From Paludibacteraceae bacterium (GTDB taxonomy: Bacteria; Bacteroidota; Bacteroidia; Bacteroidales; Paludibacteraceae): a stretch of 64,000 nt of DNA. The notes under the pieces were generated by a model that was not told the origin of the DNA, ran no database searches, and was given only the letters and a program-made list of their open reading frames with translations. The position numbers and the translations under genes are program-made. Positions 16,297 to 24,824 of this stretch are shown in pieces. The stretch is taken from positions 98,759-162,758 of the forward strand of contig JAFZPM010000027.1 of assembly GCA_017550335.1 (NCBI GenBank). The letters are read 5' to 3'. Each line of letters starts with the position of its first letter. The stretch's first letter is position 1.

Positions 16297-17310
16297 ATGT
16301 CTTTGAAGTTCGTTTTGCTGTCGCCAATCCTTTTGGCATTGGTTCTGTTGCTTTCCGTTCATTTGTTGTGGGGTGTCACGTGGCTGCTTAGCAAGTGTTT
16401 CCACTTCTCTGTCTCCTATTCCCCTTGGAAATGGACAGCCATCGGATTGGTCTTGGTGTCGTGGATCTTCCTGGCCTACGGCTATTTCTTCGGCCGCTTC
16501 AGGTTGGATGTCAATAGGGTGGATTTCTCCCATGCTGATGTACCTTCCGCCTTTGACGGCTATCGTATCGTCCATATATCAGACCTGCATCTCTCCACTT
16601 TTAACGATAGGCCGAAGGCCTTGGAGCGTATTGTGGATAGTGTGAATGCGCAACACCCTGATTTGATTTGCTTTACGGGTGATTTGGTGACGATAGGCAG
16701 GGAGGAGGCTGAACCTTTCACGGCTATGTTGAAGAATATGAAGGCGAAGGATGGAGTGATGGCGGTGTTGGGCAACCATGATTTCCTGATTTATCGTCGG
16801 GATTTCGTGAACAATGCCGCTCGGATGCGGGCGGTTGAGGATCTGGCGGATTATATGCGTGGCGAACTTGGTTGGCAACTGTTGCGCAATGACAATAGAA
16901 TGATTGTGAGGGGAAATGATACTTTGTGTGTGTTGGGTGTCGATAACCATTCCTGCTCCGATCAGGGTTTTCACACCGTCGCGTATGGTGTGTTGTCCAA
17001 GGCTAGGTATGGCGCTACGGGCTTCCAGGTCCTTCTGACCCATGATCCAACCCATTGGAGGGCTGAGGTGTTGCCTCAAACGGATATTCCTCTTACGCTT
17101 TCCGGTCATACGCACGATGCGCAGATAAAAATCTTCGGATGGTCTCCTGCCTCCCGTATGTTCCCTGAACATGCGGGCATGTACACGGTCATGGGAAATC
17201 ATGTGCCGCAGTCATTGTATGTGAATGTGGGAATAGGGTGTACCTTCCCCGCACGTGTCGGTGTGGATGAAGAGATCACGGTGATTGAGCTGAGGGGAGT
17301 TGAGAATTAA
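16297..17310 (+). CDS. Membrane-bound calcineurin-like metallophosphoesterase
   Basis: The 337-residue protein starts with two membrane helices (residues about 4-30 and 46-66). The metallophosphoesterase domain then carries the metal ligands in order: HISDLHLS, CFTGDLV, LGNHDF, LLTHDPTHW and SGHTHDAQ. These form the dinuclear metal site. This arrangement matches the YkuE/YaeI-type enzymes at the membrane, which in some bacteria act on UDP-sugar or phospholipid intermediates; the actual substrate is not evident. The TAA stop lies inside a heptamer repeat. Confidence 0.88.
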   Translation: MSLKFVLLSPILLALVLLLSVHLLWGVTWLLSKCFHFSVSYSPWKWTAIGLVLVSWIFLAYGYFFGRFRLDVNRVDFSHADVPSAFDGYRIVHISDLHLSTFNDRPKALERIVDSVNAQHPDLICFTGDLVTIGREEAEPFTAMLKNMKAKDGVMAVLGNHDFLIYRRDFVNNAARMRAVEDLADYMRGELGWQLLRNDNRMIVRGNDTLCVLGVDNHSCSDQGFHTVAYGVLSKARYGATGFQVLLTHDPTHWRAEVLPQTDIPLTLSGHTHDAQIKIFGWSPASRMFPEHAGMYTVMGNHVPQSLYVNVGIGCTFPARVGVDEEITVIELRGVEN

Positions 17311-17379
17311 GAGTTAAGAGTTAAGAATTAAGAGTTAAGAATTAAGAGTTAAGAATTAAGAGTTAAGAGTTAAGAGTTT
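17301..17379. repeat. A/T-rich heptamer tandem repeat
   Basis: About eleven copies of AGTTAAG / AATTAAG. The first copies contain the stop codon of the metallophosphoesterase gene. Confidence 0.9.
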
Positions 17380-17421
17380 AGTTTTAGGGGTGGAAGTTCT
17401 GAATGCTTGGGAGGAGAAATG

Positions 17422-17455
17422 AAGAAGGGAGGCATCCGACGATGTCTCCCTTCTT
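17422..17455 (-). terminator. Terminator of the OmpA-type gene
   Basis: Stem AAGAAGGGAG / CTCCCTTCTT with an inner CAT/ATG pairing. The T-tract on the minus strand is short (CATTTC). Confidence 0.6.
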
Positions 17456-17477
17456 ATATGATCAGGGTGGATCTTGT

Positions 17478-19016
17478 TTATTTCCCACCGATTTTGAGTT
17501 CCTCTTCGCCCTCTTCTTCTTCGTCGATGGTTGCGTCGTTTGTCGGGGATGCGCCTCCGTCCACGAGGTCCAATTCCACACGCCTGTTCTGTTCGCGTCC
17601 TTCTGGAGTGTCGTTGGAAGCGATAGGCTCTGTTTCACCCTTGCTTACGCAACCGATACGGTTCCTTGGAATGTTCTTCCTCACGAGTGCGTTCTTGAAC
17701 GCTTCCGCACGGTGTTGGCCATTCACGATATTCTTGGCCGGTGTGCTGGAATTGTCGGTATGACCTGTGATGATGATCTTCGCCTCAGGGTTCGCATCCA
17801 GATACTTGCGTATGGTGATGAAGTATTGGTCTGCCTCTTTCGGGAAGAGAGGAGCGGCGTTGACGTTCGCGTACTTGGCTGCGCTCTTGATAGCCTTCAG
17901 TGCTTCTATGGCTTCTTTCCTGAGGGCCTCATCGACGGTTGTCGGTTCGGAGCTCTTGTTCTCCTGTGGCTTGGTCTGGTTTTTATTGACAGGTTCAGTC
18001 TTGCGTCCTTTCTCCTCAGCCTTGGCTGCGCGTTTGGCGGCTGCCGCTTCCGCTTCGCTTCTCACGCGTTCGTCCAGAACTTTGTTGACCTCGCTGATTT
18101 CCTTCTCCGTATCGTGGAATGAGATGTAAAATCCCACCTTCAAGCCAGCCTCGATCGGGGTGATTTTGGTGACTTGGTTGCTGGAGTATAGTCCGACGTA
18201 CTTGTGCTCCTGCGCATCATAGATAGGAGTTTCTTCCCCTTTGCAAGCGTTGAGTAAGCCGTAGCTGCCATATAGACCAATGTAGAGAGCGCATTGGTCG
18301 GTCAGTTTCTTAAGTATGCCAAGGTCTGCTATCGCATTCACGCCCAAACCATATTTAATCTTTCCTTTCTCCTCATCCTCGGCCTTGTGTTCGCCTACAT
18401 CATCATGACCCTTCAATTTGTCCATCACGATTCCTGTCTGTTCGAAAAGGATGGCGTTCGTGTATTTTCCCTCGTCCGGTTTGTATTTGCCTGCGAAAGG
18501 AAGGGAGAGGGAAGCACCGACGGCGGCATGGAAGCTGCATGGTTTGGTGGCTCCTGTCGAAATCACCAATTGGACAGGCAGCTCGAGGGCCATCATGCTC
18601 TCTTTTTCATGCCAATCCTTGAATTCGGAGGTGTATTGGGCTTTTTGCCCATTCTCTGATTTGTAATCTTTTATGACCTCCTTGCAATTGCTTGTTGTGG
18701 CCGAATTCCTCAGCGTCATTTTCAGACCAGTGCCAAAACCCACCACTTTCGGGACGAACTCGTATCTAGCCTCGAACATTCCTCCGTAGCCTTTCTCCCA
18801 GTGTCCGTAGAGAGGGTCGCTTATCATGGTGTGCAAACCTCCTCCCAGGTTGAAATTCAGGTGATGATTCAAGAAATACTGAGGGGCGGTCTCCTCGACG
18901 ATTGTCTCCTCGACGGCAGTCTCTTCTACGGTTGTGGAGTCCGCACTTGCCTCTTGGGCAGTGACGACCACGGCAGGCGTTAGAATCATCCAAAGTATTA
19001 TTATCGCTCTTTTCAT
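17478..19016 (-). CDS. OmpA-family outer-membrane protein with peptidoglycan-binding domain
   Basis: A 512-residue protein: signal peptide (residues 1-20), an acidic Thr/Glu stretch, then a beta-rich region resembling an outer-membrane barrel (residues 45-300, strands such as HLNFNLGGGLHTM and GLKVGFYISF). A charged Lys/Glu/Ala linker follows (residues 305-370). The OmpA C-terminal domain (370-490) has ITGHTDNSSTPAKN, LVRKNIPRNRI and EQNRRVELDL. The tail is acidic. The 22-bp gap to the giant T9SS cargo upstream indicates one transcript, suggesting this protein supports anchoring or stability of the giant at the surface. Confidence 0.85.
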   Translation of the reverse strand: MKRAIIILWMILTPAVVVTAQEASADSTTVEETAVEETIVEETAPQYFLNHHLNFNLGGGLHTMISDPLYGHWEKGYGGMFEARYEFVPKVVGFGTGLKMTLRNSATTSNCKEVIKDYKSENGQKAQYTSEFKDWHEKESMMALELPVQLVISTGATKPCSFHAAVGASLSLPFAGKYKPDEGKYTNAILFEQTGIVMDKLKGHDDVGEHKAEDEEKGKIKYGLGVNAIADLGILKKLTDQCALYIGLYGSYGLLNACKGEETPIYDAQEHKYVGLYSSNQVTKITPIEAGLKVGFYISFHDTEKEISEVNKVLDERVRSEAEAAAAKRAAKAEEKGRKTEPVNKNQTKPQENKSSEPTTVDEALRKEAIEALKAIKSAAKYANVNAAPLFPKEADQYFITIRKYLDANPEAKIIITGHTDNSSTPAKNIVNGQHRAEAFKNALVRKNIPRNRIGCVSKGETEPIASNDTPEGREQNRRVELDLVDGGASPTNDATIDEEEEGEEELKIGGK

Positions 19017-19038
19017 GTGCTGACTTTTTTACTAGCTG

Positions 19039-22000
19039 TTATTGTTTTAATACCTTAACCTTCACGTCATCGATTGTAATGATGAATAGACCGGATACCA
19101 ATCCGAATTTATCGGCTGGTAGAGTCAATTCGTCTCCTTCGAATGTTGTTGGTCCGTAGATAGGTGTGCCGAACTCATTTCCCACGGTTAAAGTATGCTC
19201 CGTGTTCGTGAAGTTATGCAACTTGATGGTTGCAGAGCCCTCGTTGCGGATAGGGTTTGGCATCACAGTGATTTCCTTGTACTTGTTGAGCGGGTTGTAC
19301 CAGTTGTTTCTGGTGCAGGTCCGTAGCTCTTTGTCGGTCCCTTCGTTGATGATCACGTAGTAGGTGCCGGAGAGTCCGCCATCTTCCTGGTAGTACGGCA
19401 ATGTTGCTCCTACAACCTTTTCGCCGTTGTGGTACCATTGGAAGGTCTCGAACTTTTTCGTGTCGTCCTTGATGACACTGACCACATCCCTATAGATCGC
19501 GATGGTGTAGTCCTGGCTGAGGTTGACGTTGATGTAAACTCTGACTGGTCTGGACAGGGCGGAGTCTTCGTTCCTGAACACTACGTCAGCCGCATATTTG
19601 CCTTCGACGCATGCGTTTGGAATCTGCACGTCGATTTGATTGTCGCCAGGTACTGTGGTCCAATCTTTGTCCGAGAAGCCTTGTGCTTTGGCGGAGTCGG
19701 AGAAGGTGAGCATGAAGTCAGTGGCTACTCCATCCTTGATTGTATAGCCGATCTTTCCGTTGTCTCCTTGGCAATATCCTTCCGCGTTCACCGAGAAGAA
19801 TTGTCCGTTTGCCAGAGCTTCGAGGCTAACCAGTTTCTTGAGTGCGATGTTATTCTTAGTGTCGCATCGTGTGCAAGTGAAGGTCTTTACACCCTCCTCA
19901 GTCTCGGTCGGCTCTTTGGTGATGGCACCCTTGTCGAAGTCATGTCCGAGGGCAGGCGTTCTGACCGTGTCTTTCTTCGCATCGCAACGTGAGCAATGTT
20001 TGGTGTTGATGCCTTCCGTCGTGCAGGTTGCCGGGGCGTCGACAGTCTCTGTTTTCGCGAAGTCGTGCCCCAATGTGTCGATCGGCGCCTCGTTCTTCGC
20101 ATCGCAAGCGGTGCAGGAGAAGGTGATTTTACCTTGAGCGGTGCAGGTTGCCGCCAATGTGGTGTCGCCTGTGTTCCAGCTATGGCCTTTGGCGGCGATA
20201 GTGTTCTTGCTTCTGCTCAGTTCCGCTTGGCAGACTGTGCAATAGATAGCATCTTCGTAAGAGCCTCCCTGTGTGCAGGTGGCTGGTTGTTCATGCTCTC
20301 TGACAGGCTCTCCGCCGATGTGTCCTGGGGCTTTGATCACGGTGATGTCAGTCTTCACATCGCAGCGTATGCAGTGTCTCGACTTGTTTCCGTCGCTGGT
20401 GCAGGTGGCTTTTATGTCCACAGTGAATGTGTCTGCGTATTGGTGTCCCAATGCGCTGATTTCTCTGGTCTCCGTGACATGACATACCCTGCAGACGTGG
20501 CTGATGATACCCTTTCCGATGCAGGTTGGCTCCACCGTGTTGATCTCAGGGTTCCATTGGTGACCCAGTGCGTCGATGACGATGTGTTCTCTGCTGAGTT
20601 CTGTCTTGCAGACAGCGCAGTATACGACCGTGTCGCGGGAGCCCGCTTTCGTGCATGTCGCCGCCGTGTCGTTCTCTACGACTTTAGCCGATGCCAAGTG
20701 TCCTGTCGCGCGTATCGTGTCTTCATATCCGTGTATGTCGCAACGGATGCAATGCTTGGATTGGAGTCCGTCGGTGAGACAGGTGACAGGTTTGTCTATG
20801 GTGTATGTGTCTGCGTAGGTATGTCCTAATGCGCTTACGCTTTTCGTGTCGACAGCTCCGCAGACGGTGCAAGTGAATGTCTTGATTCCACCTTCCGTGC
20901 AGGTTGGTGCCACCACATCCGTTCCATCGTCCCATTGGTGACCTGTGGCAGGTTCCGCGACGCCGGTGGTGCGGCTGAGTTCTATGCCACAGAACTTACA
21001 TTTGATAACCTCCGTGTAGGTGCCAGGCTCAAGGCAGTTGGCTGGTTTGTAGTCCTCCTTGATAGGCTCTCCGGGTTGGTGGTCTGTCGCTGGCATCATC
21101 ACGGTGTCTTTCCGTTCTTCGCAACGGATGCAGTGTCTGGATTTCTGTCCGCCGGCTTGGCAGGTAGGCTCCACATCCACGGTGAAGGTGTCCGCGAAGG
21201 CGTGTCCCAATGCTTCGATTTCCTTGTCCTCTTTGGCTTGGCAGCGATCGCAGACCTTGGTGATGTGGCCTCCCTTGGTGCAGGTAGGCGCTTCGATCGT
21301 GTCGCTTTCGGTCCATTGGTGACCCAATGGGGAGATTTCCCGCTTGTCGAACTTGGCGTCGCATCCCGTGCGTGTGCAGTGTCTTGATTCGCTTCCCAGT
21401 TCGAGGCAGGTGGCCGGAACGTCAACCGTATACTCCTCTGCGAAGAGGTGACCCATGGCCTTTACTGTATCCTTCGCGATGTTCTTGCATATCTTGCAGG
21501 TGTAGAGGACGATTCCTGGTTCTGTGCAGGTCGGTTGTACGAAGTACTCTTCCGTGCCTTCGTAGTCATGTCCTTTCGCGAAGTCGATTTTGTGGTTTGA
21601 TCTAAGTAGGATGCCGCATCTGTCGCAATAGATGTTCTCGTCGTGTGATCCGTCTTCTGTGCAAGTCGCTTCCGTGACGTTCTCCCATCTTACCGAGCTT
21701 TCCAGGTGTCCTGGGCTTGGAATGACGGTCTTTCCGGTCATGGCATCGCAACGGGAGCAGTGTTTTGATTTGCTTCCTCCCATGGTGCAGGTCGGTGCGA
21801 TATCGATGGTGTAGTCGTTCTGCCAATCGTGGCCCAACTTGTTGATTGTGCTGTCGATGGAGGTGCCGCACACTTCGCATTTGAATTTTGTCAATCCGTT
21901 CTCCGTGCAGGTGGCTGCTTTCACCACTTCATACGCTTTCAGGATGTGCGTGCCTTTAGGAATTGTGGTGATCTCGATCTTCTCCACACATCTGCTGCAG

Positions 22001-24441
22001 TGCTTGGATTTCAATCCTTCTTCCATACAGGTCGGTATCCTATCCACGGTGAATGTGTCAGCGAATTCATGTCCGAGGGCTTCGATCACTCTCGTCTCTA
22101 TTAAGCCACACATCGCGCATCTGTATTTGGCTTGTCCCGCTTTCGTGCAGGATGGCTCTATTTGTATGCTGTCCAGTTCCATCTGATGTCCTGTAGGAGC
22201 GATTTCTGTCACTTCGTTGATGGCTGTGCAACTGTCGTGTACGCAGTGCTTGGATTTTGAGCCCTTCGTCTCGCACTTCGGCTCCACGTCGATGGTGAAT
22301 TCGCTGCTGAACAAGTGGCCCAGGGAGTCCACCTCCTCTTTCTTCGTGGTGAGGCACACGCTGCAGGTGATGGTCTTTTCACCCTTTGTGGTGCACTTCG
22401 GTTGGATGGTCAGGGTGGTGTCGCTCCAGTTATGTCCTGCGGATTCGATGACGGAGATGTCTGTCCGTTCCGTGCAGCCGGTGCGTTGGCAGTGACGTGA
22501 TTTCTCACCGTTTTCCGTGCAAGTGGCTGGAGTGTCGACGCTGAAGTCTTCGGAGAAGTCATGTCCTAATGCTGCGGTCGTGTCGGTTCTTGTCGTGTCG
22601 CCTCTGACGCATGTATAGTTCGTCAGACCGGTCTTTGTACAGGTCGGTTCCAAGGTGATCACTCCTTCACCCCAAGTATGTCCTAATGCTTCGATTGTCT
22701 CGATCTCTTCCCTTGCGTCACAGCGGGTGCAATGTTTGGAGCGTTCGCCGTCGGTTTTGCATGTCGCGGGGATGTCGATTGTGAATTCCTCCTCGAAGTT
22801 GTGTCCTAACATTTTCACGGTTGCATTTTCTGCCACCTTTCCGCACTTGGTACATCTGCGGTTTACGACTCCATCGGTTGTGCAGGTCGCTTCTACAATG
22901 ACGGAGTCTATTTCCCAGACATGTCCGCCATTCGCCTCGATTTCCACCGTGTCTATGCTGACGAGGCAACCCTCATGCACGCAGTGTCTTGATTTGTATC
23001 CTATCTGTGTGCAGTTCGGTTCTAGGTCAACCGTGTATTCGGTGGAGAATTCGTGTCCGATAGCAAGGATGGAGGTGATTTCACGCTTCTCCTCGCAGCG
23101 GGTGCAATGTTTGGATTTGCTTCCTTCCTCTGTGCATTTAGGTTCCACGTCGACCGCGAAGGTGTCCGCGAAGTTATGACCTAAAGCGTCGACACTATCG
23201 GTTTTAGTCGTCTCGCAGTGTAGGCATTTGATTGTTTCCGCACCCTTCACGACACATCCTGGTTCTTGGACCATGGTCGTGTCCCTTCCCCAAACGTGAG
23301 GCAACATGATGTCGATGATCGTGTCGGACGTGATGCTGTAGTCGCATATCCGGCAGTCGTATTTCATCACGTGTGAACCATTCGCTGTGCAGGTTGGCTC
23401 AGCTGTTGTGACGTATGTCGTGTCGAACTGGTGCGCAGTGATGGTGTAGGTCGCGTTTATGGTGGTCACATCGTAGTTCGGGTTAGGATTTTCCCCTACT
23501 ATTTCTATGTTGATGTCGTATACGCCAGCGGTGTCTCCCGGTGTGCGACTGATGGTGATGCCATTCAATGACTCACCTGGCACTTCGCCTGTCGTGTTGT
23601 ATGTGAGTTCTATAGGGGCTTGTCCTTCGTGTGCTATGACCGGGTTGGCGGAGACTGTGGCTTCTCTTTTCCCGATGAGGACTATACCGTCGATGATAGT
23701 GTCCGCAAATCCCTTTTGGGAGGCTTTCACCCTGATTAAGTATTCTCCGGCATTGGTGTATGAAGGTATTTCTGTTAAGTTGAACTCTCCGTCGCCCTCC
23801 GCATAACTCAATGTGCAGCCGGAAGCATCGCCCTCGGTGGTGACGTTTAAGGTGTGTGCCCAACCATCGTATACTGGATAGACGCTTTCGACGCTGACAC
23901 CCGTCAATTGAGGTTTGCCTACCAATTTCACGTCGAAACTGGTGGAACTGCTCTCCCCGTATGGGAAATTGAGAGCGAGTATGCCTCCTGAATAATCTTC
24001 CGGCGCGATGAGTTTGAGGTTGTCCAGAATGACGTGTACCGTGTCGATGTCATTCAGCATGCTATTGATTGCGATGGAGGCTTCTGAGGTGTTGACATTG
24101 TTGTCTATATCACCCACCTCTATCTTGCTGTTTTCTCCAAGGATGTATACTGCGTTATGGTCGGAATTTTCTAACGCCATGATGATGTTGGGCAACCCCA
24201 ATATGTAGTATTCGCCAATGTTGATTTGATTGACATCCAGGGTCAAATCATATTTGAGCTGATACGTTTTTGTCGTATCGATTATTGCCCCTGTGGTGAG
24301 TAAATTGGTCTCGTCATTTGGATCTGTCAAGGTGATGTTTTGTCCCGTGATGATAGTGTTGAATGACTCTGCGTATGTGCAGTTTAGCACACACCACAAC
24401 GGGAGAAGAATTAATGCCGTGAGTCTAAAAAATCTTTTCAT
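19039..24441 (-). CDS. Giant T9SS-secreted repeat protein with 29 Cys/His modules
   Basis: An 1800-residue product. After a signal peptide (residues 1-24) comes a beta-rich head (25-260) and an MBG-like domain (about 265-330). From about 336 to 1537 there are 29 modules of 38-47 residues, most with PTCT-x2-G, then C-x2-C, and a closing ALGH. Each complete module offers three Cys and one His, spacing that would suit a metal site. The C-terminus (about 1725-1800) is a T9SS type A sorting domain: VMPNPIRNEGSATIKL and a final IITIDDVKVKVLKQ. Module 7 lacks the second Cys of C-x2-C and instead reads CVRGD; module 29 lacks the first Cys and the GH. Probably an exported surface adhesin or matrix protein. 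Confidence 0.88.
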   Translation of the reverse strand: MKRFFRLTALILLPLWCVLNCTYAESFNTIITGQNITLTDPNDETNLLTTGAIIDTTKTYQLKYDLTLDVNQINIGEYYILGLPNIIMALENSDHNAVYILGENSKIEVGDIDNNVNTSEASIAINSMLNDIDTVHVILDNLKLIAPEDYSGGILALNFPYGESSSTSFDVKLVGKPQLTGVSVESVYPVYDGWAHTLNVTTEGDASGCTLSYAEGDGEFNLTEIPSYTNAGEYLIRVKASQKGFADTIIDGIVLIGKREATVSANPVIAHEGQAPIELTYNTTGEVPGESLNGITISRTPGDTAGVYDINIEIVGENPNPNYDVTTINATYTITAHQFDTTYVTTAEPTCTANGSHVMKYDCRICDYSITSDTIIDIMLPHVWGRDTTMVQEPGCVVKGAETIKCLHCETTKTDSVDALGHNFADTFAVDVEPKCTEEGSKSKHCTRCEEKREITSILAIGHEFSTEYTVDLEPNCTQIGYKSRHCVHEGCLVSIDTVEIEANGGHVWEIDSVIVEATCTTDGVVNRRCTKCGKVAENATVKMLGHNFEEEFTIDIPATCKTDGERSKHCTRCDAREEIETIEALGHTWGEGVITLEPTCTKTGLTNYTCVRGDTTRTDTTAALGHDFSEDFSVDTPATCTENGEKSRHCQRTGCTERTDISVIESAGHNWSDTTLTIQPKCTTKGEKTITCSVCLTTKKEEVDSLGHLFSSEFTIDVEPKCETKGSKSKHCVHDSCTAINEVTEIAPTGHQMELDSIQIEPSCTKAGQAKYRCAMCGLIETRVIEALGHEFADTFTVDRIPTCMEEGLKSKHCSRCVEKIEITTIPKGTHILKAYEVVKAATCTENGLTKFKCEVCGTSIDSTINKLGHDWQNDYTIDIAPTCTMGGSKSKHCSRCDAMTGKTVIPSPGHLESSVRWENVTEATCTEDGSHDENIYCDRCGILLRSNHKIDFAKGHDYEGTEEYFVQPTCTEPGIVLYTCKICKNIAKDTVKAMGHLFAEEYTVDVPATCLELGSESRHCTRTGCDAKFDKREISPLGHQWTESDTIEAPTCTKGGHITKVCDRCQAKEDKEIEALGHAFADTFTVDVEPTCQAGGQKSRHCIRCEERKDTVMMPATDHQPGEPIKEDYKPANCLEPGTYTEVIKCKFCGIELSRTTGVAEPATGHQWDDGTDVVAPTCTEGGIKTFTCTVCGAVDTKSVSALGHTYADTYTIDKPVTCLTDGLQSKHCIRCDIHGYEDTIRATGHLASAKVVENDTAATCTKAGSRDTVVYCAVCKTELSREHIVIDALGHQWNPEINTVEPTCIGKGIISHVCRVCHVTETREISALGHQYADTFTVDIKATCTSDGNKSRHCIRCDVKTDITVIKAPGHIGGEPVREHEQPATCTQGGSYEDAIYCTVCQAELSRSKNTIAAKGHSWNTGDTTLAATCTAQGKITFSCTACDAKNEAPIDTLGHDFAKTETVDAPATCTTEGINTKHCSRCDAKKDTVRTPALGHDFDKGAITKEPTETEEGVKTFTCTRCDTKNNIALKKLVSLEALANGQFFSVNAEGYCQGDNGKIGYTIKDGVATDFMLTFSDSAKAQGFSDKDWTTVPGDNQIDVQIPNACVEGKYAADVVFRNEDSALSRPVRVYINVNLSQDYTIAIYRDVVSVIKDDTKKFETFQWYHNGEKVVGATLPYYQEDGGLSGTYYVIINEGTDKELRTCTRNNWYNPLNKYKEITVMPNPIRNEGSATIKLHNFTNTEHTLTVGNEFGTPIYGPTTFEGDELTLPADKFGLVSGLFIITIDDVKVKVLKQ

Positions 24442-24824
24442 GTCGTTTTTTTTTGTTCCAATTTCCTAATATAAGAAAAAAAATTGAATCTGCCTTCTGT
24501 CTGCCTGATTATTTGTCTTTTAAATTTATACTTCCGTAAGCTTCATATACATACCTAATCTTCCTTACCAAGTTGCAGAGTTCCCTTTTCTTTCGAGTCG
24601 CAAAATTACTCTTTTTTTGATAAATTATGGTTTCTTGACATGGAAATTAGTTGCCCGAAATGTTAAATGATATGAAAAACCGTTTAATCCCCGTGTGGAT
24701 GGATGAGGTGTTGGATAGGGGGGATCTCCCTATCAGGTAGATGTCTGGATGCGGGTGGGGGAAAACGAAAGAAGAGGGGAGCCTTCCATGACCCTCCTCT
24801 TCTTCTCTTTTCGTATGATAATCC
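24442..24824. other. Intergenic region between giant gene and carboxylase operon
   Basis: Nothing coding is seen. TAATTTTG on the minus strand (24601-24608) could be the -7 box of the giant gene, giving a leader of about 150 nt. A perfect 7-bp hairpin GATAGGG/CCCTATC lies at 24714-24734. A second hairpin at 24771-24802 (GAAGAGG/CCTCTTC, with TTTCGTTTTC after it on the minus strand) is probably the terminator of the carboxylase operon. Confidence 0.5.
24771..24802 (-). terminator. Terminator of the acyl-CoA carboxylase operon
   Basis: Stem GAAGAGG/CCTCTTC, 23 bp past the stop at 24825, followed by TTTCGTTTTC on the minus strand. Confidence 0.65.

Noticed and set aside
19900..23430. Repeats in the giant gene taken as a possible CRISPR array
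   Set aside because: The repeats are in-frame protein modules of about 120 bp with diverged DNA; there are no identical short repeats separated by unique spacers and no cas genes.
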